Positions 1-10,959 are shown, counted from the stretch's first letter. The stretch is DNA of 64,000 nucleotides from Alphaproteobacteria bacterium (GCA_009780035.1 WRAU01000001.1:62001-126000); one strand, 5' to 3'. Translations and numbers: made by a program. Notes: generated by a model not told the origin, from the sequence alone.

Positions 1-1132
1 ATTGCTTTGCTCAGCGACACCAAGCCTAGAAACCCTAAATAATGTAACGGCTGGTAAATATTCATTATTTAAGCTGCAAAACCGCTATAATCAAATGAAA
101 ATGCCCGATATTAATGTTATAGATATGAAAACTGCAGGTTTGCGGGGCGATAAATATTTATCGCAAGATATGCTGCAAAAAATTACAGAAACGCTCTGCC
201 GAAAAGAGCAAGCCCTGCTATTTGTAAATAAAAGGGGATATGCTTCGGCACTATTCTGCACTAATTGCAATGAGAAAGAAACCTGCCCGAATTGTTCGGT
301 ATCGCTGGTAGAGCATCGTTCTAAAAAGTTATTATCCTGCCATTTTTGTGGATTTTCTAAGCCTTATAGCCATATATGCTCGCACTGCAGCGAGGAGGAT
401 ACCCTAATTTCTATGGGGGCAGGTGTAGAGCGAATTTATGATGAAGTGCTGGGTTATTTTCCCGATAAGCGAATTGCCATTCTTTCTAGCGATACCATAG
501 ATTCTCATAAAAAAGCTATGGAGATCGTTCGTAAAATTAATAACTATGAATACGATATTTTAATTGGCACGCAGATTATTTCTAAAGGATATAATTTCCC
601 TTTGCTTACATTTGTAGGCATTGTAGATGCGGATTTTTCCTATAGCCTAGATTTAAAGTCTAGTGAAAAAACTTGGCAGATTCTTTACCAAGCAGCAGGA
701 AGATCGGGCAGAGATAAACTGCAGGGCAGTGTTATGCTGCAAAGCTATGATACAAAAAACGGCATGATAGAATCCCTCCAAAAGAAAGATTATGATTTGT
801 TTATAGAAAAGGAAACCGCAGTGCGAAAATCTTTAGAATTTCCTCCTTTTGGTAAGCTGATTGCCGTGATTGTTTCTTCTAAAAATGCTGTTGAATTAGA
901 AAAATTCTGTAAAACGCTAGAAGACGCTAAGCCGCAAGGTGAAAAATTTGAAGTGCTGGGTCCTGCCAATGCTCCCATATTTTTACTGCGCGGATTCTAC
1001 CGCAAGCGGTTTTTAATTAAATCTGCGAAAGATATTAACATTCAAAAAATAGCTTCCCACTGGCTGCTTAATTCACCTAACCCAAGCACCATAAAAGTTC
1101 AAATAGATGTTGATCCTATTAGTTTTTATTAA
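1..1132 (+). CDS. priA: Primosomal protein N' (replication restart helicase PriA), C-terminal part
   Basis: The protein is cut by the left window edge; the reading frame is open from base 2 and the true start lies upstream. The visible part opens with the helicase motif SATPSLE. It continues through a zinc-binding block with eight cysteines in four CxxC pairs (about residues 86-130), then the helicase segment GTQIISKGYNFP and the arginine-finger motif YQAAGRSGR near residue 234. The C-terminal domain follows and includes LEFPPFGKL. PriA is a 3'-to-5' superfamily 2 helicase that reloads the replisome at stalled forks. The order of motifs is fully typical. The next gene, atpH, starts 177 bases downstream with its own promoter. 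Confidence 0.96.
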   Translation, partial: LLCSATPSLETLNNVTAGKYSLFKLQNRYNQMKMPDINVIDMKTAGLRGDKYLSQDMLQKITETLCRKEQALLFVNKRGYASALFCTNCNEKETCPNCSVSLVEHRSKKLLSCHFCGFSKPYSHICSHCSEEDTLISMGAGVERIYDEVLGYFPDKRIAILSSDTIDSHKKAMEIVRKINNYEYDILIGTQIISKGYNFPLLTFVGIVDADFSYSLDLKSSEKTWQILYQAAGRSGRDKLQGSVMLQSYDTKNGMIESLQKKDYDLFIEKETAVRKSLEFPPFGKLIAVIVSSKNAVELEKFCKTLEDAKPQGEKFEVLGPANAPIFLLRGFYRKRFLIKSAKDINIQKIASHWLLNSPNPSTIKVQIDVDPISFY

Positions 1133-1202
1133 AATACAAGAAACAATACAGCAGGGTGTATATTTATTCGGCTTTTTACCTAGTTAAACCCATATTCTGC
1201 CC

Positions 1203-1230
1203 GTCATGCCTATGCCAATACGGCATCCAT
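1203..1230. repeat. REP-like palindrome remnant
   Basis: A short sequence beginning gtcatgcc and ending ggcatccat, with a degenerate centre. It matches the arms of the other gtcat(g/a)cc...catccat palindromes at 6480, 8457, 18161 and 29990. It lies between priA and the atp promoter. Its stem is partly lost, so it is probably a decayed copy. Confidence 0.6.
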
Positions 1231-1250
1231 AAAAATTATTGTTAAATTAT

Positions 1251-1279
1251 TTGAAAAATAACAATAAATAGTGTAGAAT
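1251..1279 (+). promoter_or_regulatory. Sigma-70 type promoter of the atp operon
   Basis: TTGAAA at 1251-1256 and TAGAAT at 1274-1279 are separated by exactly 17 bases, close to consensus in both boxes. The predicted start lies about 25 bases before the atpH start codon. It is the only good promoter upstream of the atpH-atpA pair. Confidence 0.7.
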
Positions 1280-1309
1280 CTTAATTGTTGAGAATTAAGG
1301 CTAAGTTGA

Positions 1310-1888
1310 ATGATAAATTTAGAATTAGAAAGAGATATTAAAAAATACAGCACAGCTCTTTTAGATCTGGCTAAGTCTCAAAATTTACTGGACACCGTAA
1401 ATTCTGACATGCAAATTATGGCAGATGTTTTCGCAAAAATTTATTCCTCGCGCTCGGGTAGCGAAGAATACACAGAAATTGCAAAAAAATTTCTGGTAAC
1501 ATCTAACGCCAAGCAAATGGAAATTATCAAAAACATTTTGCAAGAGTTGAATATCAGCAAATTGGTTTCTAACTTTGTAATGCTTTTATTAATTTCAAAA
1601 AAAATCACTATATTAAGGCATTTAGTAGAATCTTGGGATTCTTTGTTTTTAACTTACAGTGGGTATTTTAAAGTATCTGTTGCCAGTGTTATTCCTATAA
1701 GCGAACAGCAGGAGGCAAAAATCAAAGGAATTATTGCAAAATCTCATGGTGAAAAATTCTTTTTAGAAAAAACAATAGATCCAACCATCTTAGGTGGTTT
1801 AGTAATTAGGCTAAAAAATCAAGTTATTGATGATAGTCTGGCGAGTAAAATCAAAAAGATTGAGAATAATGTAAGGGGAAGCATATAA
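1310..1888 (+). CDS. atpH: F1F0 ATP synthase subunit delta
   Basis: Encodes a 192-residue delta (OSCP-like) subunit, which joins the F1 head to the peripheral stalk of ATP synthase. The length and helix-rich N-terminal half fit the family. The C-terminal segment has the conserved pattern ending [25 protein letters not shown] at 1297-1300 serves the ATG. The stop codon overlaps the atpA start in the arrangement TAATG, which implies translational coupling. First gene of the F1 operon. The F0 genes are not in this window, as is usual in alphaproteobacteria where F1 and F0 operons are separate. Confidence 0.95.
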   Translation: MINLELERDIKKYSTALLDLAKSQNLLDTVNSDMQIMADVFAKIYSSRSGSEEYTEIAKKFLVTSNAKQMEIIKNILQELNISKLVSNFVMLLLISKKITILRHLVESWDSLFLTYSGYFKVSVASVIPISEQQEAKIKGIIAKSHGEKFFLEKTIDPTILGGLVIRLKNQVIDDSLASKIKKIENNVRGSI

Positions 1889-3426
1889 TGAGTCAAAATA
1901 AAGACCAGCTTATTGATGTTATAAAAAATCAACTTGAAAAAATAGATTTTGGTGCCGATTTAAGCGAATCCGGAGTTGTTTTATCGGTTGGTGATGGCGT
2001 TTCTAAAGTATATGGCTTAGAAAATGCCGCAGTTGGTGAAACTGTAGAATTTCAAGACGGCACAGAGGGAATCTGTTTTAACTTAGAAGAAGACAATGTT
2101 GGGGTAATTATTTTAGGCAGTGATTCGAACATTGAAAGCGGTCATACCGTAAAAAGACTTCACAAACAGCTGGAAGTAAAAACCGGTAAAGGCATATTAG
2201 GCCGCGTGCTTGACGGACTAGGGAACCCTATAGACGGCAAAGGTGAATTAGTATCTGAGTCTATTCGGGCAGTTGAAATAAACTCACCGGGCATTATTGA
2301 TAGAAAATCAGTAAATAAGCCGTTTCAAACAGGCATAAAAGTTGTGGATTCGTTAATTCCTATCGGACGCGGACAAAGAGAATTAATAATCGGCGATAGA
2401 CAAACCGGTAAAAGTGCTTTAATTTTAGATTCCATAATTTCGCAGAAAAAAATTAACGATGCGGCAAAATCTGAAGATGACAAAATGTATTGCGTTTATG
2501 TTGCCGTAGGTCAAAAAAGATCAACAGTAGTGCAAATGGTGCAAGCCTTAGAAGAAAAAGGGGCTATGGAATATACTTGCGTGGTATCGGCAACAGCAAG
2601 TGATTCAGCTACCGTGCAGTACATGGCTCCTTATGTGGGCTGTGCTATTGCTGAATATTTCAGAGACAACGGCATGCACGCGGTAATTTTTTATGACGAT
2701 TTATCAAAACAGGCAGTTGCATACAGACAGGTGAGCTTGCTTTTAAGAAGACCTCCTGGACGTGAGGCTTATCCAGGCGATGTGTTCTATTTGCATTCAC
2801 GGCTTCTTGAACGCGCTGCACAAATGAGCGATGAAAAAGGCGCAGGTTCACTAACAGCAATTCCGGTTATTGAAACTCAGGCAAACGATATTTCTGCTTA
2901 TATTCCAACCAATGTAATATCTATTACCGACGGGCAAATATTCTTGGAAACCGATCTTTTCTTTCAAGGCATAAGACCAGCAGTTAATATCGGGAACTCG
3001 GTTAGTAGGGTTGGCGGTGCTGCTCAAACTAAGGCTATTAAAAAGGTTACAGGGTCTGTTAAGCTAGAATTGGCGCAATACCGCGAAGTGGTTAAATTTT
3101 CGCAGTTTGCCTCAGATTTAGATGCTTCTACTAAAAAACAATTAGAAAGAGGCAGAAGATGGACAGAGGTGTTAAAGCAAGATCAATATGTTCCTATGAC
3201 TTTAGCGCAGCAGGTTTTAAGTTTGTTTTCTGTAGGGCAGGGTTATTTAGATGGAGTGCCTGTTCAGCGCATTAAAGACTATGAGGCAGCAATGCTAGAT
3301 GAAGCGGGTAGAGCTATTCCTAGCGTTATTAGCAACATAGAGAATACAAAAGATTTCTCGGCTGATGATATGAAAGCTACCCATGAGTTTTTAAAAGATT
3401 TTTCTGAAAAGTATTTAAAAAATTAA
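1888..3426 (+). CDS. atpA: F1F0 ATP synthase subunit alpha
   Basis: 512 residues, the standard length for the non-catalytic nucleotide-binding alpha subunit of F1. The Walker A motif GDRQTGKS is at about residues 169-176. The conserved segments [13 protein letters not shown] and [13 protein letters not shown] are intact. The RBS AAGGGG at 1873-1878 lies inside the end of atpH and the genes overlap by one base. The product works with beta (atpD), gamma (atpG), delta and epsilon at the inner face of the cytoplasmic membrane. Confidence 0.98.
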   Translation: MSQNKDQLIDVIKNQLEKIDFGADLSESGVVLSVGDGVSKVYGLENAAVGETVEFQDGTEGICFNLEEDNVGVIILGSDSNIESGHTVKRLHKQLEVKTGKGILGRVLDGLGNPIDGKGELVSESIRAVEINSPGIIDRKSVNKPFQTGIKVVDSLIPIGRGQRELIIGDRQTGKSALILDSIISQKKINDAAKSEDDKMYCVYVAVGQKRSTVVQMVQALEEKGAMEYTCVVSATASDSATVQYMAPYVGCAIAEYFRDNGMHAVIFYDDLSKQAVAYRQVSLLLRRPPGREAYPGDVFYLHSRLLERAAQMSDEKGAGSLTAIPVIETQANDISAYIPTNVISITDGQIFLETDLFFQGIRPAVNIGNSVSRVGGAAQTKAIKKVTGSVKLELAQYREVVKFSQFASDLDASTKKQLERGRRWTEVLKQDQYVPMTLAQQVLSLFSVGQGYLDGVPVQRIKDYEAAMLDEAGRAIPSVISNIENTKDFSADDMKATHEFLKDFSEKYLKN

Positions 3427-3498
3427 AAATTCTTGGCGGTATAATTGCAATAAAAATAAGGGTAATAGTATATCCCTATATAATTAAAAAGAATTAAG

Positions 3499-4407
3499 AT
3501 GAGCAGTTTAAGAGATATAAAAAAAAGAATTGGTAATGTTGGAGTGATTGAAAAAATGGCGCAGTCAATGAAAGCCATATCTACATCGCGCCTTGCTGCT
3601 GCTAAATCTTTTCGTAAAACTAACGATGACTATCTTAGTGTTTCTAAAGAAATTTTAGAAACTCTCTTGGTGTTAGAGAAAAAGGAAGTTTCTTCTAATG
3701 TAGAATTTATTAAAAATATGTTTAGCATTAAAGAAGAAGCAGACTACAAAAAAACTCTCTATATATTTGTCAGCTCAGATAGAGGATTGTGCGGTTCTTA
3801 TAACAGTAATGTGTTTAGAATGTTAAACCAAAATATTGCTGGTAAAACGGCTGGCAATTATTTGGTTTTCCCTATTGGTGCAAAATCTTTGTTGTTTTCT
3901 AACAAATTGCCTAAGGAAAAAGTTTTAGATTTATTTATGAACTCGGATATTAAGCATAACCTAAGTGATGGTATTACGAAAGCTGCTGATTATATTTCTT
4001 CTCTTGTAGTTAATGCTGAAATTGATAGAATCCAATTTATTTATACTAGAAGTATAAATATTATGCTGCAAGAAGTATTTGCAGAGACAGTTTTTCCAAT
4101 TATCCCACAAGAAACTAAAGATGTGGAAAAAACTAAGGAAGCTATCAGCAAAAATATTGTTACCGATGATAAAAACTTTAGCGATTTAGCCGGCGAGCTG
4201 TTAAAACAATATATTGCAATTAATATTTTTGATAAAATAACCCAAGCAGCAGTAAGCGAACATGCCAGCCGTTTAAATGCTATGTCTGGAGCTTTTGATA
4301 ACTCTAAAGAATTAAAACGCATTCTTAATTTAGAATACAATAGAACAAGACAGGGTTTAATTACTAAAGAATTAATAGAAATAATTTCTGGTGCGGAGGC
4401 ACTTTAG
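3499..4407 (+). CDS. atpG: F1F0 ATP synthase subunit gamma
   Basis: 302-residue gamma subunit, the central rotor shaft of F1. The N-terminal helix starts SLRDIKKRIGNV with the conserved tail KAISTSRLAAA. The C-terminal helix contains EHASRLNAMSGAFDNS and LNLEYNRTRQGLITKEL, both family hallmarks. A 72-base gap with little structure separates it from atpA; the ribosome binding site is weak. Its product sits inside the alpha3beta3 ring and couples proton flow to catalysis. Confidence 0.97.
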   Translation: MSSLRDIKKRIGNVGVIEKMAQSMKAISTSRLAAAKSFRKTNDDYLSVSKEILETLLVLEKKEVSSNVEFIKNMFSIKEEADYKKTLYIFVSSDRGLCGSYNSNVFRMLNQNIAGKTAGNYLVFPIGAKSLLFSNKLPKEKVLDLFMNSDIKHNLSDGITKAADYISSLVVNAEIDRIQFIYTRSINIMLQEVFAETVFPIIPQETKDVEKTKEAISKNIVTDDKNFSDLAGELLKQYIAINIFDKITQAAVSEHASRLNAMSGAFDNSKELKRILNLEYNRTRQGLITKELIEIISGAEAL

Positions 4408-4422
4408 AAAGAAATTTAATAA

Positions 4423-5877
<1,455 letters not shown>

Positions 5878-5978
5878 GAATTGAATCTACTGAGCTTTCT
5901 ATTCATAAGTTTTGTCCCTCATGTGGTTTTACACTACGGAGAAAAACCTCTAAATATAAAGCTAAATAGATTCAATCC
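5878..5978. repeat. Palindromic element, family P, copy 1 (atpD-atpC)
   Basis: About 100 bases forming a long imperfect hairpin. The outer stem is ATTGAATCTA (5880-5889) with TAGATTCAAT (5967-5976). Inside, GAGCTTT pairs with AAAGCT and a central arm carries GTCCCTCA. The 3' half ctaaatataaagct recurs at 29313-29411 and 29833-29931 and in diverged form at 61523-61610. It starts right after the atpD stop codon, so it is transcribed inside the atp operon. It may affect mRNA stability or expression of atpC. Confidence 0.8.
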
Positions 5979-6016
5979 TTATAAATTTTGAATATTTATT
6001 AGGTAATGGTAGTTTA

Positions 6017-6433
6017 ATGTCAGACTTAAAATTAAAAATAGTATCAAATAATGGCACATTATTAGAACAAAATGTAGAGATGGTAGTTTTGCCGGGATAT
6101 TTTGGCGATATAGGAATTACCGCTGGCGAGAGGGTTTTTGTTTATTTATTAAAAGCAGGAATTGTTTATGTTTTTAATAATGGCAATGTATCCGCGCGTT
6201 ATTTTATTTTTGGCGGCAGATTTAAACTAGAAAATGATGAGCTTATTGTTGTAACTGAAAATCAAATGATTGATTTATCTAAAATTAATAGAGAAGATAT
6301 TAATAGCAAAATTCAACATTTTGAAGATTTAAAATCTAAAACCGATAACCAAACTCTTGTTGAAAATTACGAAAATACTATTGCCGGCTTTAAAGAAGCT
6401 CTGTTATCTGAAAACATTCGGCTTTATAAATAG
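6017..6433 (+). CDS. atpC: F1F0 ATP synthase subunit epsilon
   Basis: 138 residues, with an N-terminal beta-sandwich of the epsilon family (LVSNNGTLLEQ-type start replaced by IVSNNGTLLEQ, then VVLPGYFGDIGI) and a C-terminal helical hairpin. Epsilon binds gamma and limits ATP hydrolysis. The central phrase normally read as PG..G is present at residues 27-31. It lies 139 bases after atpD because of the inserted palindrome. A weak 7-bp hairpin (6451-6457 with 6472-6478) follows the stop codon. Confidence 0.93.
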   Translation: MSDLKLKIVSNNGTLLEQNVEMVVLPGYFGDIGITAGERVFVYLLKAGIVYVFNNGNVSARYFIFGGRFKLENDELIVVTENQMIDLSKINREDINSKIQHFEDLKSKTDNQTLVENYENTIAGFKEALLSENIRLYK

Positions 6434-6479
6434 TTAAAACAATTATATATATAAGCTAATTATTCAAAAACAGCTTATC

Positions 6480-6507
6480 GTCATACCGTGCTTGACACGG
6501 TATCCAT
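6480..6507. repeat. REP-like palindrome
   Basis: Perfect 8-bp stem ATACCGTG (6483-6490) and CACGGTAT (6496-6503) around CTTGA, flanked by gtc and ccat as in the other copies. Same family as 1203, 8457, 18161 and 29990. Confidence 0.75.
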
Positions 6508-6773
6508 AGAATTATTATACAAAAAACAAAATTTCAATTGAACCAATCTGCAATTTATGTAGCGTTGCTACATAGAATCGAGCTTAGTCGTATCACCTTT
6601 TGGTGATACTCCAATTTTAACTTTTTCTGTTTGGGTGCTGTTTTTCAACAGTATGATGATGATTGGTATTCATTACTCAAATATTTATTAAACTTAATTT
6701 TATTAAATGAAACTAATTTTTATATTGTGAAATTATATTATTTTTATTAAACTAAAAGTTAGAAATTAAAATT

Positions 6774-6803
6774 TTGTGTTGTGTAAAATATAAAAGTTAT
6801 AAT
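6774..6803 (+). promoter_or_regulatory. Promoter of the mannitol dehydrogenase family gene
   Basis: TTGTGT at 6774-6779 and a consensus TATAAT at 6798-6803 with 18-base spacing, 37 bases before the GTG start. The -10 box is perfect and the -35 box is moderate. Confidence 0.5.
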
Positions 6804-6840
6804 GCTTTAAATTACAGATTTAATTGATAGGAGAGCTAAA

Positions 6841-8442
6841 GTGCCAGAAATTAAGCGGCTAAAGGGGGGTGTAAAATTCCCTGCTTATAGCTATAAAGAA
6901 ATTCAAAAGAATACTAAGCAAAATCCTAAGTGGATTCATTTCGGCGGAGGGAATCTTTACCGTTGTTTTCATGCCAAAGTAATGCAAGATTTATTAGAAA
7001 AAAATCTTGAAAATACTGGAATTATCGTAGTTGAAACTATAGGGCGTGATCTTGTTGAAGAATATTATCATGCTTATAATAATCAAAGCCTAACTACAGT
7101 TATGAAAAGTGATGGAACCCTTGAGAATGAACTTATACACGCCACAGCAGAGGCTCTTTATCTGGCAAATGATGATAAATTCATCAGCAATTATCAGCAT
7201 TTAAAAAATTATTTTACAAATCCTTCATTGCAAATAGTCAGCTTAACCATTACCGAAAAAGGTTATAGTCTGCATGATTCTCATGGAAATTTACTGCCGA
7301 AAGCTATTAGCGATACTCAAACTATCAATCTCTTAGAATTGCAAACAACTATGGGAATTCTTGCAGGCTTGCTGCTTATTCGCTATCAAAGTCAGGCAAA
7401 GCCGATTGCTTTGCTTTCTACAGATAATTTTTCGCACAATGGTGATAGGTTAAAAAGTGCTGTTGCCGCTATAATAAACGGTTGGGAAGCTAATAATTTA
7501 GTGGGCAAAGATTTTATAAATTGGGCTTTAAATTCTGTGAGCTATCCTTTTTCTATGATTGATAGAATTACGCCTGCGCCATCAAGCATTGTAGCGCAGC
7601 AGCTGCTAAATTTAGGAATCGAGGGTGTGCAACCTTTTAAATCTAGCAGCGGTATAGAACTAGCAGCGTTTGTAAACACCGAAGAAAGACATTACCTTGT
7701 AATAGAAGATAATTTTCCCAATGGGCGTCCGCAACTAGAGAGTGCGGGGGTTTTATTGGGAGATAGAGACACGGTTAATAAGGCAGATTTAATGAAGGTT
7801 TGTTCCTGCCTTAATCCTTTGCATACGGCTTTAGCAGTTTTTGGCTGTCTATTAGGATTTAATAAAATTTATGATGAAGTGCAGGATGCAGACCTTAATG
7901 CGTTGATTAAAAGGCTAGGCTATGACGAAAATCTCCCAGTGGTAGAAGATCCAAAAATTATTAATCCTAAAGATTTTATTGATGAAGTAATAAATGTTAG
8001 GTTTGCCAATCCCAATATTCCAGATATGCCGCAAAGAATTGCTGCTGATACCTCACAGAAAATTAGTATTCGTTTCGGTGAAACCATTAAAAAGTATGCA
8101 GAGCTGCAGAAAGTTCAAAACCTTAAGTTTATTCCGCTTGTAATTGCCGGGTGGCTGCGCTATTTGTTGGCGGTTGATGATAATGGAACGGCTTTTCAGC
8201 CAAGTCCAGATCCGCTTTTAAAAGAGTTGCAAAATTGTATGAAAGATATTAAATTAGGCATGGCTATTACTTTGCCAGAAGTTCATGAAATTTTAAAGCC
8301 TATCTTAAGCAATGCAGCAATTTTTGGTAGCGATTTGGTAGCAATCGGATTAAATGAGAAAATTGAGCAAGATTTTCTATCTCTAATAAAAGCACCAAAC
8401 GCAGTTAGACAAACTTTGCAGCAGAAATTGCTGAATAAGTAA
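6841..8442 (+). CDS. Mannitol dehydrogenase family (polyol NAD-dependent) oxidoreductase
   Basis: 533-residue long-chain polyol dehydrogenase, expected to interconvert a sugar acid or ketose and a polyol with NAD(P). Visible family marks: the N-terminal Rossmann start IHFGGGNLYRCFH (about residues 32-44), the STDNFSHNG segment, SMIDRITP near residue 242, and the catalytic-helix region with Lys319, Asn325 and His328 in CLNPLHTALAVFGCLLG. GTG start, with AGGAG at 6829-6833. No carrier, kinase or regulator is adjacent, so the substrate (mannitol, fructuronate, tagaturonate or another) is not determined. It stands alone between housekeeping operons, flanked by REP-like repeats on both sides. Lateral acquisition is possible. 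Confidence 0.85.
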   Translation: MPEIKRLKGGVKFPAYSYKEIQKNTKQNPKWIHFGGGNLYRCFHAKVMQDLLEKNLENTGIIVVETIGRDLVEEYYHAYNNQSLTTVMKSDGTLENELIHATAEALYLANDDKFISNYQHLKNYFTNPSLQIVSLTITEKGYSLHDSHGNLLPKAISDTQTINLLELQTTMGILAGLLLIRYQSQAKPIALLSTDNFSHNGDRLKSAVAAIINGWEANNLVGKDFINWALNSVSYPFSMIDRITPAPSSIVAQQLLNLGIEGVQPFKSSSGIELAAFVNTEERHYLVIEDNFPNGRPQLESAGVLLGDRDTVNKADLMKVCSCLNPLHTALAVFGCLLGFNKIYDEVQDADLNALIKRLGYDENLPVVEDPKIINPKDFIDEVINVRFANPNIPDMPQRIAADTSQKISIRFGETIKKYAELQKVQNLKFIPLVIAGWLRYLLAVDDNGTAFQPSPDPLLKELQNCMKDIKLGMAITLPEVHEILKPILSNAAIFGSDLVAIGLNEKIEQDFLSLIKAPNAVRQTLQQKLLNK

Positions 8443-8456
8443 TTAAACTATCCCCA

Positions 8457-8519
8457 TCATACCGTGCTACAATACGGTATCTTTCTAAAATTGTCATACC
8501 GGCTACGCCTTTATCCATT
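8457..8519. repeat. Two REP-like palindromes in tandem
   Basis: The first copy (8457-8481) has stem ATACCGT (8459-8465) with ACGGTAT (8474-8480). The second (8493-8519), gtcataccgg to tatccat, is degenerate and has largely lost its stem. Same family as the copy at 6480. Together with that copy they bracket the polyol dehydrogenase gene. Confidence 0.65.
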
Positions 8520-8693
8520 TTCTCTTGACAATTATATACATATAGCGTATCACACAGTTGTGATGTAAACAATAGGAGGTAAAGTTTCCATCATGATGTA
8601 GTTTTTTACAACAAGCTATTATAAATTTAGTAGTATATTAATATCTTTAGGATATAATTAATTTCATTAAGCAAATGTTTAAAAGTTAATTAT

Positions 8694-9857
8694 ATGAAGA
8701 AAAAAAGAATTACGATTATTGGAGCAACGGGAAGTGTAGGGAAATCGGCATTTAATGTGGTTGCCCGTAATCGTGAAATCTTTGAAGTAGAAGCCTTAGC
8801 AGCGAAGTCTAATTATCAAGACCTTGCTAAGCAAGCTATAGCTTTACAAGCCGAAAAAGTTTTTATTGAAGATGCGCAGTTTTATCCGCACCTTGTGAAA
8901 GAACTAGCTAACACAAATATAAAAGTTTTTGCATCTTCACAGGAGATTATTAATTTTATCCCACAAAATACCTCAGAAACTATTTTAATCTGCTCTTCCG
9001 GATATGAAAGCATTCCTTATTTTTATACGGCTTTAAAATCTAATAAAACTATTGCTATGGCTAATAAGGAAGCTATTGTATGCGGCGGAAGTTTTGCCAC
9101 TGAGTTGCTGGGTAAATCAAAGGCACAGGTTATTCCTGTAGATTCCGAGCATAGTGCGCTGTTTCAATCCTTAATGGCTGGCAAAAAGGAAGATATTGCT
9201 AATCTTATAATTACTGCTTCAGGCGGGGCTTTCGTAGATTACTCACTGGAAAATTTAAAAACTGTCTCTAAAGAGCAGGCTCTGCGCCATCCTACTTGGA
9301 GTATGGGTAAAAAAATTACCATAGATTCTTCTACGCTTATGAATAAAGCCTTAGAGGTAATTGAGGCAGCAGTATTATTTAATATGGATGCTGCAAAAAT
9401 TGAGGTTTTGCTGCATCGCCAATCTATTTTACATGGCGGTGTAAATTATAAAGACGGCAGTTTTGTAGGACATTTTTCTTATCCTAATATGGAAATTCCT
9501 GTTGCCTATGGCTTATACTATCCGCATAGAATTAATACCTCTGTTAAAACCTTAAACTTAGCAGCAATTTCTAGCCTAGTGTTTGAAAAGCTAAATGAGG
9601 AAAGATTTTCTGCTGTAAAATTAGCTAAGCAGGCTTTAAAATATGGCAAAAATTATCCTTGTGCTTTAAATGTTGCAAACGAGGTAGCAGTAGAATCATA
9701 TTTAGCAGATAAAATTAGTTTTCATAAAATTGTAGATGTGGTAGAATACACTCTAGGAAAAACTATCCCAACAAATATAAATAGTGTGGCTGATATTGCT
9801 TTGAGTGTAGCAATATCTAAAGCAATTGCTGTTGAATATGTTAATAAACTAATATAA
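8694..9857 (+). CDS. dxr: 1-deoxy-D-xylulose 5-phosphate reductoisomerase
   Basis: 387 residues, the usual length. Converts DXP to 2-C-methyl-D-erythritol 4-phosphate in the MEP pathway of isoprenoid synthesis, which supplies undecaprenyl phosphate for the murein genes further along. The NADPH motif GATGSVG is at residues 10-16. The substrate and metal-binding segments PVDSEHSALFQS, TASGGAF and the long motif WSMGKKITIDSSTLMNKALE are intact. No clear Shine-Dalgarno sequence precedes the ATG. It is followed nine bases later by rseP, the conserved alphaproteobacterial order. Confidence 0.97.
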   Translation: MKKKRITIIGATGSVGKSAFNVVARNREIFEVEALAAKSNYQDLAKQAIALQAEKVFIEDAQFYPHLVKELANTNIKVFASSQEIINFIPQNTSETILICSSGYESIPYFYTALKSNKTIAMANKEAIVCGGSFATELLGKSKAQVIPVDSEHSALFQSLMAGKKEDIANLIITASGGAFVDYSLENLKTVSKEQALRHPTWSMGKKITIDSSTLMNKALEVIEAAVLFNMDAAKIEVLLHRQSILHGGVNYKDGSFVGHFSYPNMEIPVAYGLYYPHRINTSVKTLNLAAISSLVFEKLNEERFSAVKLAKQALKYGKNYPCALNVANEVAVESYLADKISFHKIVDVVEYTLGKTIPTNINSVADIALSVAISKAIAVEYVNKLI

Positions 9858-9865
9858 AGGCGTGA

Positions 9866-10948
9866 ATGATTGTTGAGACAATAAATTTTATTAAAGAATA
9901 TATTTTAGGTTTTTTTGTATTAATTTCTGTTCTCGTGTTTGTTCACGAATTAGGACATTATCTTTTTGCAAGAATGTTTAAAGTGAAAGTTGAATCTTTC
10001 TCCATTGGTTTTGGCAGAGAACTTTTCGGATGGACAGATAAATCTGGCACGCGCTGGAAGATTTGCCCTATTCCCTTTGGTGGCTATGTGAAAATGAAAG
10101 GAGAAATGATTGAATCCGAAAATTCTAATGCCGAGCACGATAAAGATGCTTTTCAGGCTAAGGCTTTGTGGCAGAAATTTTTGATTGTTTTTGCCGGTCC
10201 TTTGTTCAACTTAATTTTCCCAATTTTTATTTTATTTTTTATAGCATTTTTTGCGGGAGTTCATACGATTTCTCCGCAAATAGGTAAAGTCTTAGAAGAT
10301 AGTCCGGCTTATAATATTTTAAAACCTCAAGATATTATTTTAGAAGCTGGCAACAAAAAAATTAAAGATTTTAGCGATCTGCAGCAGGTAATTTCTTTAA
10401 ATCCTAACAACACTCTTAATTTAAAAGTTTTGCGGGATTCAAAAAATGTAAATCTGCAGGTTAAAGTAGGTTCAAAAGAAGTAAGCGGCTATACTGTAGG
10501 ATTTTTAGGAATAAGCGCATCTATGGATGGCTTGAAATCTTACCGCTATTCGGTTGGAAAATCTTTATCTTACACCTATAATACCTATGTTGATGTAGTT
10601 GGCTTAATGCTTAAAGGGCTTGGAAAATTATTTATTGGTCAGGTGAGCTTAGATGATATTGGCGGACCTATTAAGATTGCAGAACTGCAGGGCGATTCTT
10701 TAAAAAAAGGCATAGATTCTTGGATGTTTTTTATGTCTTTATTATCGCTGAATTTGGCAATTATTAATTTGCTTCCCATACCTGCTCTTGATGGCGGGCA
10801 TCTGCTTTTATATGCAGTGCAAGGAATCACTAGAAAAAAAATCAGTTTTAAGATTCAAAGTTTTTTAATGCAAATAGGATTTATGTTTTTAATTGCCCTA
10901 ATGGTTTTGGTGGTGCTTAAAGATATATTTTCTTTTATTCTAAAATAA
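9866..10948 (+). CDS. rseP: Site-2 intramembrane zinc metalloprotease RseP
   Basis: 360 residues, with a membrane segment carrying HELGH (residues 27-31, zinc-binding and catalytic) near the N-terminus. A single periplasmic PDZ domain lies at about residues 125-200. The C-terminal LDGGH motif supplies the third zinc ligand. RseP cleaves membrane-bound anti-sigma factors or signal-peptide remnants in the inner membrane. AAAGG lies just before the ATG. It sits between dxr and bamA, the classic outer-membrane biogenesis order. Confidence 0.96.
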   Translation: MIVETINFIKEYILGFFVLISVLVFVHELGHYLFARMFKVKVESFSIGFGRELFGWTDKSGTRWKICPIPFGGYVKMKGEMIESENSNAEHDKDAFQAKALWQKFLIVFAGPLFNLIFPIFILFFIAFFAGVHTISPQIGKVLEDSPAYNILKPQDIILEAGNKKIKDFSDLQQVISLNPNNTLNLKVLRDSKNVNLQVKVGSKEVSGYTVGFLGISASMDGLKSYRYSVGKSLSYTYNTYVDVVGLMLKGLGKLFIGQVSLDDIGGPIKIAELQGDSLKKGIDSWMFFMSLLSLNLAIINLLPIPALDGGHLLLYAVQGITRKKISFKIQSFLMQIGFMFLIALMVLVVLKDIFSFILK

Positions 10949-10959
10949 GATTATGTTAT

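Larger units (their letters stand above)
6434..6840. other. Intergenic region with REP-like palindrome and two hairpins
   Basis: A 407-base gap without a credible gene. It holds a REP-like palindrome at 6480-6507 (stem ATACCGTG/CACGGTAT, five-base loop). There are two further perfect hairpins: ATGTAGC-GTT-GCTACAT at 6557-6573 and GTATCACC-TTTT-GGTGATAC at 6590-6609. An AT-rich tract leads into the promoter of the next gene. The palindrome contains TTGACA (6492-6497), 17 bases from a TTATAC box. The hairpins may belong to one composite repeat, but no second copy of the whole region is seen here. Confidence 0.7.

Noticed and set aside
8525-8553. TTGACA upstream of dxr as a promoter
   Set aside because: The -35 box is perfect, but no reasonable -10 hexamer lies 16-18 bases downstream (TATCAC only).
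8574-8601. AGGAGGT followed by ATG ATG TAG, a possible leader or minigene before dxr
   Set aside because: The frame is only two codons long and nothing else supports translation there.
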